Shown here: piece by piece, positions 45,570 through 55,074 of the stretch
Layout of the letters: every line of letters begins with the position of its first letter
How positions within the stretch are numbered: the first letter of the stretch is position 1
NCBI RefSeq assembly: GCF_000819845.1
Contig: NZ_CDCG01000011.1
Coordinates: 143,915 to 207,914, forward strand
Origin: Aeromonas enteropelogenes
Lineage (GTDB): Bacteria; Pseudomonadota; Gammaproteobacteria; Enterobacterales; Aeromonadaceae
DNA length: 64,000 nt
Direction: 5' to 3'
Translations under genes and position numbers: made by a program
Notes under the pieces: model-generated
What the model was told of the DNA's origin: nothing
Databases searched by the model: none
The model's input: the letters and a program-made list of their open reading frames with translations, nothing else

Positions 45570-46735
45570 ATTATCAGGCGATTGTCATCGGCGCCGGCCT
45601 ATCCGGCGCCGTGATGGCCGAGCGGATGGCCAGCCAGCTCGGCTGGAAGGTGTTGGTGCTGGAGCAGCGTAACCACATTGGTGGTAACTGCTTCGATGAG
45701 TATGACGAGTATGGTGTGCTGGTACACCGCTACGGGCCCCATCTCTTTCATACCGATAACCATGAGGTGTGGGGGTATCTGTCGGCCTTCACCGAGTGGT
45801 TGCCTTACGAGCATCGTGTGCTGTCACGCATCGATGGGCAATTGGTGCCGATCCCGTTCAACCTGACCAGCATCGAACGCTGTTTCCCCGCCGACAAGGC
45901 CGGCGCCATGATTGAGGCACTGCGCACTCGGTTCGGGGACGGCGCCAGAGTGCCGATTCTCGAACTGCGGAAGGAACAGGATCCCCTGCTGGGTGAACTG
46001 GCGGATTTCATCTATCAGAAGGCTTTTGTCAACTACACCAGCAAACAGTGGGGGGTACCGCCCGAGCAGATCTCCCCCGAGGTGACGGCGCGGGTACCCG
46101 TGGTGGTCAGTCGGGATGATCGCTATTTCACCGATCCCTGGCAGGCGGTGCCGGCCGCAGGCTATACCGCCATGTTTGAGCGCATGCTCGCGCACCAGCT
46201 GATTGACGTGAGGCTGTCGACCCCCATGGCACAGCATGTCAAGCTGGACTGGCAGCATAAGCAGGTGCTGCTGGATGGAGCGCCGTTTGACGGCCCCTTG
46301 ATCTATACCGGGATGCTGGATCATCTGCTGCCGGCAGAGGGGAATTGCCTGCCATATCGCTCACTGCGTTTTGAGCATCGGCATCTGGCGCAGGAACAAT
46401 TTCAACCTGTCACCACCGTCAACTATCCGAATGAAGAAGCCTTCACGCGGATCACCGAGTTCAAGCATTTCAGCGGGCAAGTGCATCCCGGTACCAGCAT
46501 CGTTTACGAATATCCCTGTGACTATCAGCCAGAACAAGGGCTCGAGCCTTACTACCCGCTGTTTACCGACGCAGCCCAACAGCATTATCAGACTTGTCGT
46601 GATGAGTTAACCAAGTTCCCACAGGTGATCGCCTTGGGGCGCCTTGCCGAATATCGCTATTTCGATATGGATAATGCGGTGGACAATGCGCTGCAACACT
46701 ATCAGCTCCTGGCTCAGCCGATGATAGGGAGATAA
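45566..46735 (+). CDS. glf: UDP-galactopyranose mutase
   Basis: A 389-residue flavoenzyme that interconverts UDP-galactopyranose and UDP-galactofuranose. The FAD-binding motif GAGLSGAVMAERMA starts at residue 9; NHIGGNCFDEYDEYGVLVHRYGPHLFHT and FVNYTSKQWG are the typical Glf blocks. Its presence between glycosyltransferases implies that the glycan made here contains galactofuranose. GC content is high, like the genes before it. Translationally coupled to fgi-1 by ATGA. Confidence 0.94.
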   Translation: MNYQAIVIGAGLSGAVMAERMASQLGWKVLVLEQRNHIGGNCFDEYDEYGVLVHRYGPHLFHTDNHEVWGYLSAFTEWLPYEHRVLSRIDGQLVPIPFNLTSIERCFPADKAGAMIEALRTRFGDGARVPILELRKEQDPLLGELADFIYQKAFVNYTSKQWGVPPEQISPEVTARVPVVVSRDDRYFTDPWQAVPAAGYTAMFERMLAHQLIDVRLSTPMAQHVKLDWQHKQVLLDGAPFDGPLIYTGMLDHLLPAEGNCLPYRSLRFEHRHLAQEQFQPVTTVNYPNEEAFTRITEFKHFSGQVHPGTSIVYEYPCDYQPEQGLEPYYPLFTDAAQQHYQTCRDELTKFPQVIALGRLAEYRYFDMDNAVDNALQHYQLLAQPMIGR

Positions 46736-46740
46736 GCGTG

Positions 46741-49005
46741 ATGAATTATCTATCTGAATTAGATGGCGTTCTGAAAGTGCAGCCGATCCGTGCAGTTTCA
46801 TGTGATGTATTCGATACCTTGATCTTCCGTCACGCAGGAACCGTCGAGCAATTCTGGCGGCAGTTGGCCGAGCAGGCCTATCACTCTGGGCTGCTATGCA
46901 ACGATGATCCGGACGCTTTTGTCGAATACCGGAAAGAGGCTGAGGCGATGGCGCGGCGTCAGATGATGGAGCGAGAAGGTCACAGAGAAGTACGATTGGA
47001 GCACATCTATGCTTGCTGGCCCAGCATGCAGGGGAAGCCGTTGGCTCAGTTGGAACAGCAGCTGGAATACGATAACTGGCGGCTTAATTCTGTACTGGTC
47101 GATTGGCTAGTCAACCAGCAACAGAGCGGCTTACCGATCGTGTTACTCTCCGATATGTATTTACCTGCCAGCCTGTTACAGCGCTTCTTCAGTGCCAAGG
47201 CTCCGCAGCTGTTGTTACATAGGATCTATGTTTCTGGCGAATATCGGGCCAGCAAACAGGATGGTGGCTTGTATCAGCGTCTGTTGGCTGAGCAGCACTG
47301 GCAGCCCGCATCAGTTTTGCACATCGGGGACGACAAGATCACCGACCTGCAGATGGCAAAAGCCTCTGGGCTGAGTGCCTTTCATGTTGGCTTAGGGGAT
47401 GATTACCTGGCGCAATTGAAATACGAGCAGCGCCTGTTCCCTCTTGCCATCCCTGGCTTGGAGCGGTTGCGGCGGCAATGGCGCTGGCTGAGTGATGGCA
47501 CGGCCAATTCTGGATTAGCTAGTCGTGTTTATGCGCCGGTTCTCTACGCTTTTGTCCGCTGGCTCATCGTGCGCTGTCAGCAACAGGGGATCACCACTCT
47601 GTTCTGCCTGTTGCGCGAAGGCGATGTCATCGCGCGTCTCGTGGCGCAAATTCCCGGACACAAGCTGGCTGTCAAGACGCTGGCAGTCTCCCGTCGTTCC
47701 AGCTTTTTACCCAGTCGAGAGTGGTCGCTGGAGCTTGTGCATCAGCTCTGTCAGCGCCGTGGATATACGCTGACTGAGTTGCTTGAGGATCTGGGGTTGG
47801 CATGCCCTGAGAGCTGGGTAGCGCAGCAGCATTGCACCCTGTCGGAGCTGGTACAAACGCCGCTCTGGTGTGAGGTGCTGAGCTGGTTGGAAACTGTCCA
47901 GCCGCAGATTGTTGCCCACTTGCAGCAACAGCGGCAGTGGCTGCTGCAATACCTGGTGCAACAGGGGGTAACAAACGCCCCTGAGATCGCCATACTCGAT
48001 TGGGGATGTGGTGGCAGCCTGTTGCAAAATCTCCATCAGCTGGCAGGGCTGGATGATGTCACCTATTTCATGTTCTATGCCAGTCAGCGTGCGAGCCGAG
48101 TGGCACTGCGCCAAAAACTGCAAGTTTTTCAGCCTGCGGAGTGCAAAGCATGGGCATCTCAACTGGCCGCCTATCCGGAAGTGAGCGAGATTCTGATTAA
48201 TGGTCCGCTCAGCTCGACCCGAGGCTACCAGTTGGCGGCGGATGGCCAGATCTCGCCCATGCTGGTGGCTCAATCCGAGGCGGCGATCCGCGATCAGCAA
48301 TCGCGCGAGGTGTTTATTTGTACTCTGTTGGCATGGGGGGCTCGGGCATCCGAAGCTGGCTGGATGGCTGCGGGGCCGTCACGCGCCGAACGCCACTACC
48401 TAGTAGCGATTCTCTATCGCCTGATTCTCTACCCGATGTGGCAAGAAGCTCGTCTGCTGGCCGATTTACCGCTACCGATGGCGCCGGGGCGTAGTCAACC
48501 GCTGTTGCCGTACTGTCAGATGCTTGCGCTTAAAGAACGAGTTCATTCAGGTGAGCAGGCATATCAGCTGTCATTGGACGGCACGGATCCAATTTTGCGC
48601 TGCGTGGCCTGGTATCCGGGACTAGTGGCATTGGCTTTCCCTGATCAATTACAACTGTGTGGTGAATTGGCTGCCTATCAGGATGATGAGAAAGTCGCTC
48701 CGTTGTTGCTGCAGAAATTACAACAGTTAGGTATTACCCAAACTGCATTATATGGCGCTGGTGAATTGGGATTGAAAGTATACGAGTATTTAAAATCACA
48801 TGGCATCAATATTGAGCATGTCATAGATCAGAGAGCAGAATTCAATAGTTTTTGTTTAGGTGATAACTTGGTTATTTCATTAGATGTAGCAAAAGGAATG
48901 GGTGTTGCAACATTTGTGGTTGCATCAAGGGCATTTCGCTCTGAAATAATCGAGAAAATTAATGAAAGCTATGGTGTTACACCGGTTTTGGTTTTGGCTG
49001 TTTAA
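46741..49005 (+). CDS. HAD-superfamily protein with C-terminal Rossmann-like module
   Basis: A 754-residue fusion protein. Residues about 15-230 form a HAD hydrolase-like domain: SCDVFDTLIFR (nucleophile Asp22), LLSDMYLP and HIGDDKITDLQMAKA. This resembles the HAD group seen in polysaccharide clusters (COG5610 type). The middle ~430 residues are not recognised but contain ILDWGCGGSLL. Residues ~668-754 form a module starting ALYGAGELG and ending in TFVVASRAF-type sequence, shared with neighbours. The DNA becomes AT-rich at about 48.65 kb, just before the module. ATG 46741 has GGGAG nine bases upstream. Confidence 0.75.
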   Translation: MNYLSELDGVLKVQPIRAVSCDVFDTLIFRHAGTVEQFWRQLAEQAYHSGLLCNDDPDAFVEYRKEAEAMARRQMMEREGHREVRLEHIYACWPSMQGKPLAQLEQQLEYDNWRLNSVLVDWLVNQQQSGLPIVLLSDMYLPASLLQRFFSAKAPQLLLHRIYVSGEYRASKQDGGLYQRLLAEQHWQPASVLHIGDDKITDLQMAKASGLSAFHVGLGDDYLAQLKYEQRLFPLAIPGLERLRRQWRWLSDGTANSGLASRVYAPVLYAFVRWLIVRCQQQGITTLFCLLREGDVIARLVAQIPGHKLAVKTLAVSRRSSFLPSREWSLELVHQLCQRRGYTLTELLEDLGLACPESWVAQQHCTLSELVQTPLWCEVLSWLETVQPQIVAHLQQQRQWLLQYLVQQGVTNAPEIAILDWGCGGSLLQNLHQLAGLDDVTYFMFYASQRASRVALRQKLQVFQPAECKAWASQLAAYPEVSEILINGPLSSTRGYQLAADGQISPMLVAQSEAAIRDQQSREVFICTLLAWGARASEAGWMAAGPSRAERHYLVAILYRLILYPMWQEARLLADLPLPMAPGRSQPLLPYCQMLALKERVHSGEQAYQLSLDGTDPILRCVAWYPGLVALAFPDQLQLCGELAAYQDDEKVAPLLLQKLQQLGITQTALYGAGELGLKVYEYLKSHGINIEHVIDQRAEFNSFCLGDNLVISLDVAKGMGVATFVVASRAFRSEIIEKINESYGVTPVLVLAV

Positions 49006-49029
49006 TATAACAACTTAAGGTTTTGAGGT

Positions 49030-50289
49030 ATGACTTACACGCTTCAAAGTTACTTGGCTCCTATTCCAAATATCATTAGTTCGAACATTGCCGAACAGTT
49101 GGATTCACATCGTTTCCAAAGTAAAACCATCATTCTTGCACCTCATTGTGAATTAGTTTTTAATGCATTATATCGAGGGATGTTCTATGGATTCGATGTG
49201 ATCGGTGCATTAGATCGAGATCCATTAAAAATAGGTGGTGTTGGGAATGGCTTATATGTTTATCACTATGAAGAATTACCGTCGATAAATCCTGATTTTG
49301 TCGTTGTTATGAATGTAAAGTATCATGATGAAATAATGGGTTATTTATCTGGAATTTGTAATAAGCACCAAATAAAACTTATTGACTTATGTGCCTGCTA
49401 CAATGACAGAACATTTCGGTCTCAATTAGCTAGCGAACTAGACTGCAGGAATGTAAAATATTTGAGACCTGGGTGTATTGGTGTTCCAGATTATATTTCA
49501 CATGATATTTCTATGCGTGTTGAGGTTGTTGTAGAAACGGGGTGGGGGTTAGGTGATAAGATTTGCGCCATGAGCGCTGCAAGGGAGTTTGCTAGAAGAA
49601 ATAAAAATTTAACTGTTTGCTTTAATGGTTTATATAAAATAGTTTCATTATACGATGATGATATTATTCACGTTGGGTGTGGTGCTTTTCCATTGCCTGA
49701 AAATTATTTTTTATTTCATAGGGAAAAAGAATCCTCGCCAGCAGGAAATTACTTAGGTACTTATTATCTTGGTTTGGGTATGGACTTTGATGAGTTACCA
49801 AGAATTGAACTGCCAGACGTACCTGTCCTAGACGGGTTAATACCTGGTGGATATATTGCGTTACAACCAACGTCAAATTGGGCGAAGCCAAATCTCGCAA
49901 TTGAATCTCTCGTTGAGATAATAAATAGTGCGCCATTACCTGTTATCCTGACCGGATGGTATGTTCCCGTTAATTCTCGCGATTCCGCTCTCATTGCTGA
50001 GAGTGAGTTGATGAATAAACAATTGCTTGATGCAGGTGCTAATGGTGATTTTATCAACGATGAGTTATCTATGTTAAGTATTATTAGGCATGCACGATGT
50101 GCTGTAACGCCCAGATCGGCAACAGCACACATCGCCTCAGCATACAATGTTAACTCGATTATTCTTGTCCCTGATGATGGTGAAAATTGGCACTTGGACT
50201 ATCCCGGTTGGGATCATCATAGATTAAGAATTCAAGATGAACATGTTGCTATAAAAGTAGTAGACAGACTTGTTTCAATTATTTTATGA
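49030..50289 (+). CDS. GT9-like glycosyltransferase with N-terminal Rossmann-like module
   Basis: A 419-residue protein encoded by AT-rich DNA. Residues ~33-120 resemble the module at the end of the upstream HAD protein, though the glycine motif is degenerate (APHCELVF) and it is placed at the N-terminus. Residues ~165-419 look like a heptosyltransferase-type GT-B fold: ETGWGLGDKICAMSAAREFA, YIALQPTSNWAKPN, and TPRSATAHIASAYN near the nucleotide site. The family assignment is by pattern only. It probably adds a sugar to the flagellar glycan, but a LOS or O-antigen role is not excluded. Confidence 0.65.
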   Translation: MTYTLQSYLAPIPNIISSNIAEQLDSHRFQSKTIILAPHCELVFNALYRGMFYGFDVIGALDRDPLKIGGVGNGLYVYHYEELPSINPDFVVVMNVKYHDEIMGYLSGICNKHQIKLIDLCACYNDRTFRSQLASELDCRNVKYLRPGCIGVPDYISHDISMRVEVVVETGWGLGDKICAMSAAREFARRNKNLTVCFNGLYKIVSLYDDDIIHVGCGAFPLPENYFLFHREKESSPAGNYLGTYYLGLGMDFDELPRIELPDVPVLDGLIPGGYIALQPTSNWAKPNLAIESLVEIINSAPLPVILTGWYVPVNSRDSALIAESELMNKQLLDAGANGDFINDELSMLSIIRHARCAVTPRSATAHIASAYNVNSIILVPDDGENWHLDYPGWDHHRLRIQDEHVAIKVVDRLVSIIL

Positions 50290-50301
50290 GCATTGTGTGG
50301 C

Positions 50302-52164
50302 ATGAAGAAACTTCTGGCTGTTGTTAAAGTTTATTATTTTAACAGTTTTTTAATGAATGCATATTTATCAACATGGCCATCTGATTGGCACTATTGCATA
50401 GTTCCTGCAAATGATCACAAATCAAATAAAAATCACTTTTTGATTCGTGATATCACAATGGCGAATGCTGATATTGTGAGCGAGGATGATTTATATGATT
50501 ACATTTCCAGAAGAAAGACTGAGTTTGAACTGTTTTTGGCTGTTTCTGATGATAGCTTAATGGCTATTCCCAAATTGAATGATATTGAACAGTTAATGTC
50601 ATTAGGGAATGCAATTGCCACATTTCATTTTTCCTGCGGTGAAATAAAGTCTGATGAGGTGTTTAGCCCCAAAAAATACGTTACACCAGATAATTTCTTG
50701 GCAGGAGTAATATTAAAACAAGATTTTTTGTTTGACTATATTGATGATGTGATGCGCTCAAATAACCGTTGGCTTGGGCATGCAGTTGCATTAAAAGCGT
50801 ACCAAAAAAGACACAAACTGATTGCATTTAGAGATGGGGATAATATTTTACCCTGTTTAAGTCAGATATCAGGTGTTCATGTTAAACATAATCGATCATT
50901 AATATATCCAATATTATTGGCTTATCAGCCTGAAATTAATGAGCTTGGTCTTGGTAATGAGAGAGTTTTGCAGCGGATATCTGATTTAGTCGCTTGCGTC
51001 GATATTGATGAATATGAAAAAGGAATAATTGACGAACATCTTTCCAATCTGACTAGGTGGGCAATCTCATTCTCACAGTTTTCTCATGCAAAGTTCAAAA
51101 ATGATAAGATCAATCTGGATGGTAAGAAAGTTGTTATATTTAAGGTTGAATGTATTGGTGATGTGGTTACTACAACCCCCTTTTTTGATGCCGTGTTGAA
51201 TAGTAATGCGAAAGAGATCGTTCTAGTCACAACAGAGGCCATGCGAAGTATTTTTGAGTGTGACAGCAGGTATTCAAAAATAATATATCTCCCAATAAAT
51301 AGAAAAAAATCGCGCTTTTCAAAAGAGTTGTATAACTATCTAGAAGCGGACATAAGATCTCTTAAGGAAGAGTTATCTGAATTTGAAGTCGCACTATTTC
51401 CTCGCTATTGTGTGGATACAAACTTGTATCGGTTTGTTTCTGTTATGTTGGGCATAAAGGAAAGGCTTGGTTTGTCTATTGATCCGGTGGCCTTAGAGTT
51501 TAATATTCTTTATGACCGAATGATGACAAAAAACTATAATCCACCGTATGAGCTACATGAATCTGAACGGATGTTATGGTTTGCTAACCAACTTGGTTTG
51601 GATACCGAAAACATTAATAGACTCAATATTGGTATTGCTGCAAATAATTCATCATCAAATTACTTGGTTGTCGGACTTGGTGCCGCAGGCCAAGACAGAA
51701 GATGGCCTAAGGAAAATTATGTTTCCTTTATTAATCTGCTCAGCAGAGAATACTCTAATATTGAGGTGAAGCTACTGGGGGGAGAAGATGTCGTTGATGA
51801 TGCAGATTATATTTCAAACCATACAAATGCGATTAATTCTGTTGGTAAGATTTCATTAATGGATAGTGCTCTTATTGTCTGTGGATCAAAAATGTATATT
51901 GGTCATGATAGTGGTTTAATGCATATTTCTGCCGCAGTCGGCGTACCAATATTAGAGATATCAAAACATCCCATGACTGGATATTTATGGCACGCGAACT
52001 CAAGTAAACGATTTGGTCCATGGGGTGTAAAATATACTTGTGTGCAACCAGTGATTGGTTTAGAGAATTGTGTGCGTTCGTGTAAAGAAACACAAGCGCA
52101 TTGCATTTGTGAAATAACACCTGAACAGGTGTATAAACACTTTGTTTCTTTATTTAATGACTGA
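50302..52164 (+). CDS. Large GT9/heptosyltransferase-like protein
   Basis: A 620-residue protein with low GC. The first ~270 residues are unrecognised, without signal peptide. Residues ~275-600 carry a GT9-like glycosyltransferase: KKVVIFKVECIGDVVTTTPFFDAV (the IGDVV-T-P motif), VVGLGAAGQDRRWPKENY, and MYIGHDSGLMHISAAVGVP, the Asp-Ser-Gly-xx-His block of heptosyltransferases. ATG 50302 is chosen; TTG 50293 is in frame. The sugar donor cannot be inferred; the fold also serves non-heptose donors. Confidence 0.7.
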   Translation: MKKLLAVVKVYYFNSFLMNAYLSTWPSDWHYCIVPANDHKSNKNHFLIRDITMANADIVSEDDLYDYISRRKTEFELFLAVSDDSLMAIPKLNDIEQLMSLGNAIATFHFSCGEIKSDEVFSPKKYVTPDNFLAGVILKQDFLFDYIDDVMRSNNRWLGHAVALKAYQKRHKLIAFRDGDNILPCLSQISGVHVKHNRSLIYPILLAYQPEINELGLGNERVLQRISDLVACVDIDEYEKGIIDEHLSNLTRWAISFSQFSHAKFKNDKINLDGKKVVIFKVECIGDVVTTTPFFDAVLNSNAKEIVLVTTEAMRSIFECDSRYSKIIYLPINRKKSRFSKELYNYLEADIRSLKEELSEFEVALFPRYCVDTNLYRFVSVMLGIKERLGLSIDPVALEFNILYDRMMTKNYNPPYELHESERMLWFANQLGLDTENINRLNIGIAANNSSSNYLVVGLGAAGQDRRWPKENYVSFINLLSREYSNIEVKLLGGEDVVDDADYISNHTNAINSVGKISLMDSALIVCGSKMYIGHDSGLMHISAAVGVPILEISKHPMTGYLWHANSSKRFGPWGVKYTCVQPVIGLENCVRSCKETQAHCICEITPEQVYKHFVSLFND

Positions 52165-52181
52165 TGTAGAGAGGATTTTCT

Positions 52182-53081
52182 ATGAACCATTTAAACAATA
52201 ACTGCCCAGGTGGCGAGCCTAGTAAATCTCATGCGAGACGTGTAACGCAGGGGTTTTATGATAAATACCTTTCTGGCTCAAATATTCTTGATGTTGGTGG
52301 CGGGATGGGGCCCGCAATTACACCTTGTGCCAAGATAATTGATATCGGCTATCCGGGTTATGATGGTTTATCTCTTCCATTCGAAAATGCTAGTCAGGAT
52401 GCTGTTTTTTCTAGTCACTGTCTTGAGCACGTAGATAATCCTGTTGTAATACTGAAAGAGTGGTTCCGCGTGATTCGTGTTGGTGGATTCATTGTTTTGA
52501 CTGTTCCTCACCACTATTTATATGAAAGGAAAAAAAGTCTTCCTTCGCGCTGGAATGCAGACCACAAGCGATTTTATACACCAGCATCACTGCTCGCAGA
52601 TGTAGAAATTGCTCTCGAACAAAACACATACAGAGTGCGCTCATTATTGGATAATGATTCTGGATTTGATTATACTGTTAATAATTTAGAGCATGCTGTT
52701 GGGTGTTATGAAATAGAATTGGTTATTGAGAAGATTGCAGAAAAACCACTTATAGATATCAATTTTACGAGTTTGATTGAGAGAATAAAATCCAACAACA
52801 CAGACGGTGGGCTGGCTATGTGTGGAGCGGGTGATATAGGGGTTGAGGTTTTAATCTCACTAAAGAATGCAGGCGTAAATGTAGATGTCATATGCGATAA
52901 AAGCAAGAGGTGCTTGCAATACCAGAATATATCACTAGACGTAAAAAGTATCGAGGATGCGATTAGCTTGGGTTGTAATAAATTCATTGTCGCTTCGCAG
53001 GCATTTAAATTTGATATACAAGCTGATATTGAACGGTTACACGGTGATCTGGATGGTCTTTATTTATACTTTATTGATTAA
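52182..53081 (+). CDS. SAM-dependent methyltransferase with C-terminal Rossmann-like module
   Basis: A 299-residue protein. The class I methyltransferase domain has motif I NILDVGGGMGP (about 34-44), then DAVFSSHCLEHVDNPVVILKEWFRVIRVGGFIVLTVPH, the Methyltransf_11 signature. The C-terminal module at about 211-299 begins LAMCGAGDIGVEV and contains FIVASQAFKFDI. It is related to the modules of neighbouring proteins. It likely O-methylates a sugar of the glycan. GAGAGG lies seven bases before the start. Confidence 0.75.
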   Translation: MNHLNNNCPGGEPSKSHARRVTQGFYDKYLSGSNILDVGGGMGPAITPCAKIIDIGYPGYDGLSLPFENASQDAVFSSHCLEHVDNPVVILKEWFRVIRVGGFIVLTVPHHYLYERKKSLPSRWNADHKRFYTPASLLADVEIALEQNTYRVRSLLDNDSGFDYTVNNLEHAVGCYEIELVIEKIAEKPLIDINFTSLIERIKSNNTDGGLAMCGAGDIGVEVLISLKNAGVNVDVICDKSKRCLQYQNISLDVKSIEDAISLGCNKFIVASQAFKFDIQADIERLHGDLDGLYLYFID

Positions 53082-53097
53082 AATTTAGGTCGATACT

Positions 53098-54273
53098 ATG
53101 GAGTGCAAGCCGAAGGTTTCCATTGGGATTCCGGTGTATAATGGTGAAAAAACTTTATCAAAGTGCATCGAATCTATTCTTTGTCAGTCATATAGTGATT
53201 TTGAGTTGATAATTGCTGATAACAGTTCTACTGACAAAACACAAGAAATTTGCCAAGCGTATAGTGCTAGTGATAAAAGAGTTAAATATGTGAGGCATGT
53301 AAAGAATCATGGCGCTGAATATAATTTTCGATTTGTGCTTGAAAACTCAGTTGGTGAGTATTTTATGTGGGCTGCAGTCGATGATACGAGGTCTCCTGAT
53401 TTTTTAGAAGAGCATGTCGATTTCTTAGATAGAAATCCATCATATGTATCGTCGACATCGTCAACAACATTTGATGGTAAAACAGCGCCAGAAGATATGA
53501 TGGGGGACTGGGGATTAGCGCAAGATAAAATTACTTTAAGAATGTTGAAGTTTTTTTCTTGTTGGCATGCCAATGGACATTTCTATGGTCTTCATAGAAG
53601 AGCATGTGTTATAACATGGCCTGAAATATATGGTGATGGTTTCCATGGCGCTGATTGGACACTCGTCATGCATTTAGCATCTCTAGGGAAAATTCATCGT
53701 TCTAATCGTGGATGGGTTAAATTGGGGGCTTTTGGTGTCAGTGCCAAGCGAAATTTGTTTGCGAGTTATAGAAAAACAAAGTTGGATTATTTAATTCCAT
53801 TTAACCAAACATCACTTAAAGCGCTAAAAATAACTAGTGATGCGTCGGGTATTGAGTTTTTGGCCTTGGTGTGGAAACTGTTTAAGTTTAATATTAATGG
53901 GTTTAAGGCACAACTTGAGCATGACTTATGGGATCGGCGTGTTAGTAACGTCATACATCAGCTTAATTTGAATAATCAGTACAGTGTCCCTTTTGCAATT
54001 TGTGGTGCGGGGGTCATTGGTCAGCGTCTGTATGGTAGTTTGAATGATAAGAGTATCGAACCGCTATTATTTACCGACAAGGGTATGTCTGGGAGGTCAC
54101 TTGCATTTGATGGCAAAGAGGTCCCAGTTGTTACCATAGCATTAGCAATGGAGAATGGTTTGAAAAACTTTATCATTGCATCTAAAGAATACGCGAGCGA
54201 TATTGAGTCTGAGCTTGAATACGAAGCAGGACTGCGCAATCTTCAACTTAATATAATAAGACTTTTTGGGTGA
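53098..54273 (+). CDS. GT2 glycosyltransferase with C-terminal Rossmann-like module
   Basis: A 391-residue protein. The GT-A domain (about 5-230) has VSIGIPVYNGEKTLSKCIESIL, the DNSSTD acidic region and a DD pair at 95-96 in AAVDDTRSP in the DxD position. The module at about 296-391 begins PFAICGAGVIGQRL and contains FIIASKEYASDI. It is the third clear copy of this module in the block. Low GC like its neighbours. Probable role: transfer of a sugar in flagellar glycan assembly. Confidence 0.78.
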   Translation: MECKPKVSIGIPVYNGEKTLSKCIESILCQSYSDFELIIADNSSTDKTQEICQAYSASDKRVKYVRHVKNHGAEYNFRFVLENSVGEYFMWAAVDDTRSPDFLEEHVDFLDRNPSYVSSTSSTTFDGKTAPEDMMGDWGLAQDKITLRMLKFFSCWHANGHFYGLHRRACVITWPEIYGDGFHGADWTLVMHLASLGKIHRSNRGWVKLGAFGVSAKRNLFASYRKTKLDYLIPFNQTSLKALKITSDASGIEFLALVWKLFKFNINGFKAQLEHDLWDRRVSNVIHQLNLNNQYSVPFAICGAGVIGQRLYGSLNDKSIEPLLFTDKGMSGRSLAFDGKEVPVVTIALAMENGLKNFIIASKEYASDIESELEYEAGLRNLQLNIIRLFG

Positions 54274-54300
54274 ATTATTAATGACAAGGTGGGTGCTGTT

Positions 54301-55074
54301 ATGAAAGCCATTATCCTTGCTGGTGGTTTAGGAACTCGGATCAGTGAAGAGTCGCATCTTCGACCTAAACCGATGATTGAAATTGGTGGTAAACCGATCC
54401 TTTGGCATATTATGAAAACATATTCACACTATGGTGTTAATGATTTTATCATATGTCTTGGTTATAAGGGGTATGTGATAAAAGAATACTTCGCGAATTA
54501 TTTTTTACATATGTCAGATGTCACATTTGATATGCCGAATAATCGCATGGAGGTACATCATAACCATGTGGAACCCTGGCGGGTGACGTTGGTTGATACC
54601 GGTGAAGATACGCTTACCGGTGGACGATTGCGACGCGTCGAAGAGTATGTGAAAGGTGAATCAGCTTTTTGCTTTACCTATGGCGATGGTCTCAGTGATG
54701 TTGATATCGGAAAATTGATTGAGTTTCACCATAGTCACGGCAAGCTAGCGACCGTCACCGCTGTTTCACCGCCTGGACGTTATGGAGCTCTGACTCGGCT
54801 CGGAAATATGGTGACAGGTTTTTCTGAAAAACCCCGCGGTGATGGGGGGGTGATTAATGGCGGTTTTTTTGTGCTTTCTCCAGATGTGTTCAAGTTGCTG
54901 GATAGCGACCACTGTAGTTGGGAAGGAGAACCTTTGGTTGCGTTAGCCGATATGTCGCAATTGATGTCATTTGAGCATCAAGGTTTTTGGCAGCCGATGG
55001 ATACGTTGCGCGAAAAAAATCAGCTGGAGGAGTTATGGACCAGTCACAAGGCTCCTTGGAAGGTTTGGGAATGA
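54301..55074 (+). CDS. rfbF: Glucose-1-phosphate cytidylyltransferase
   Basis: Makes CDP-glucose from CTP and glucose-1-phosphate, the entry step to CDP-deoxy sugars. The 257-residue enzyme starts MKAIILAGGLGTRISEESHLRPKPMIEIG, with the nucleotidyltransferase GGLGTR motif and catalytic Lys, and contains FCFTYGDGLSDVDI. I chose ATG 54301, which matches family N-termini, over ATG 54289. It overlaps rfbG by four bases. Confidence 0.94.
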   Translation: MKAIILAGGLGTRISEESHLRPKPMIEIGGKPILWHIMKTYSHYGVNDFIICLGYKGYVIKEYFANYFLHMSDVTFDMPNNRMEVHHNHVEPWRVTLVDTGEDTLTGGRLRRVEEYVKGESAFCFTYGDGLSDVDIGKLIEFHHSHGKLATVTAVSPPGRYGALTRLGNMVTGFSEKPRGDGGVINGGFFVLSPDVFKLLDSDHCSWEGEPLVALADMSQLMSFEHQGFWQPMDTLREKNQLEELWTSHKAPWKVWE

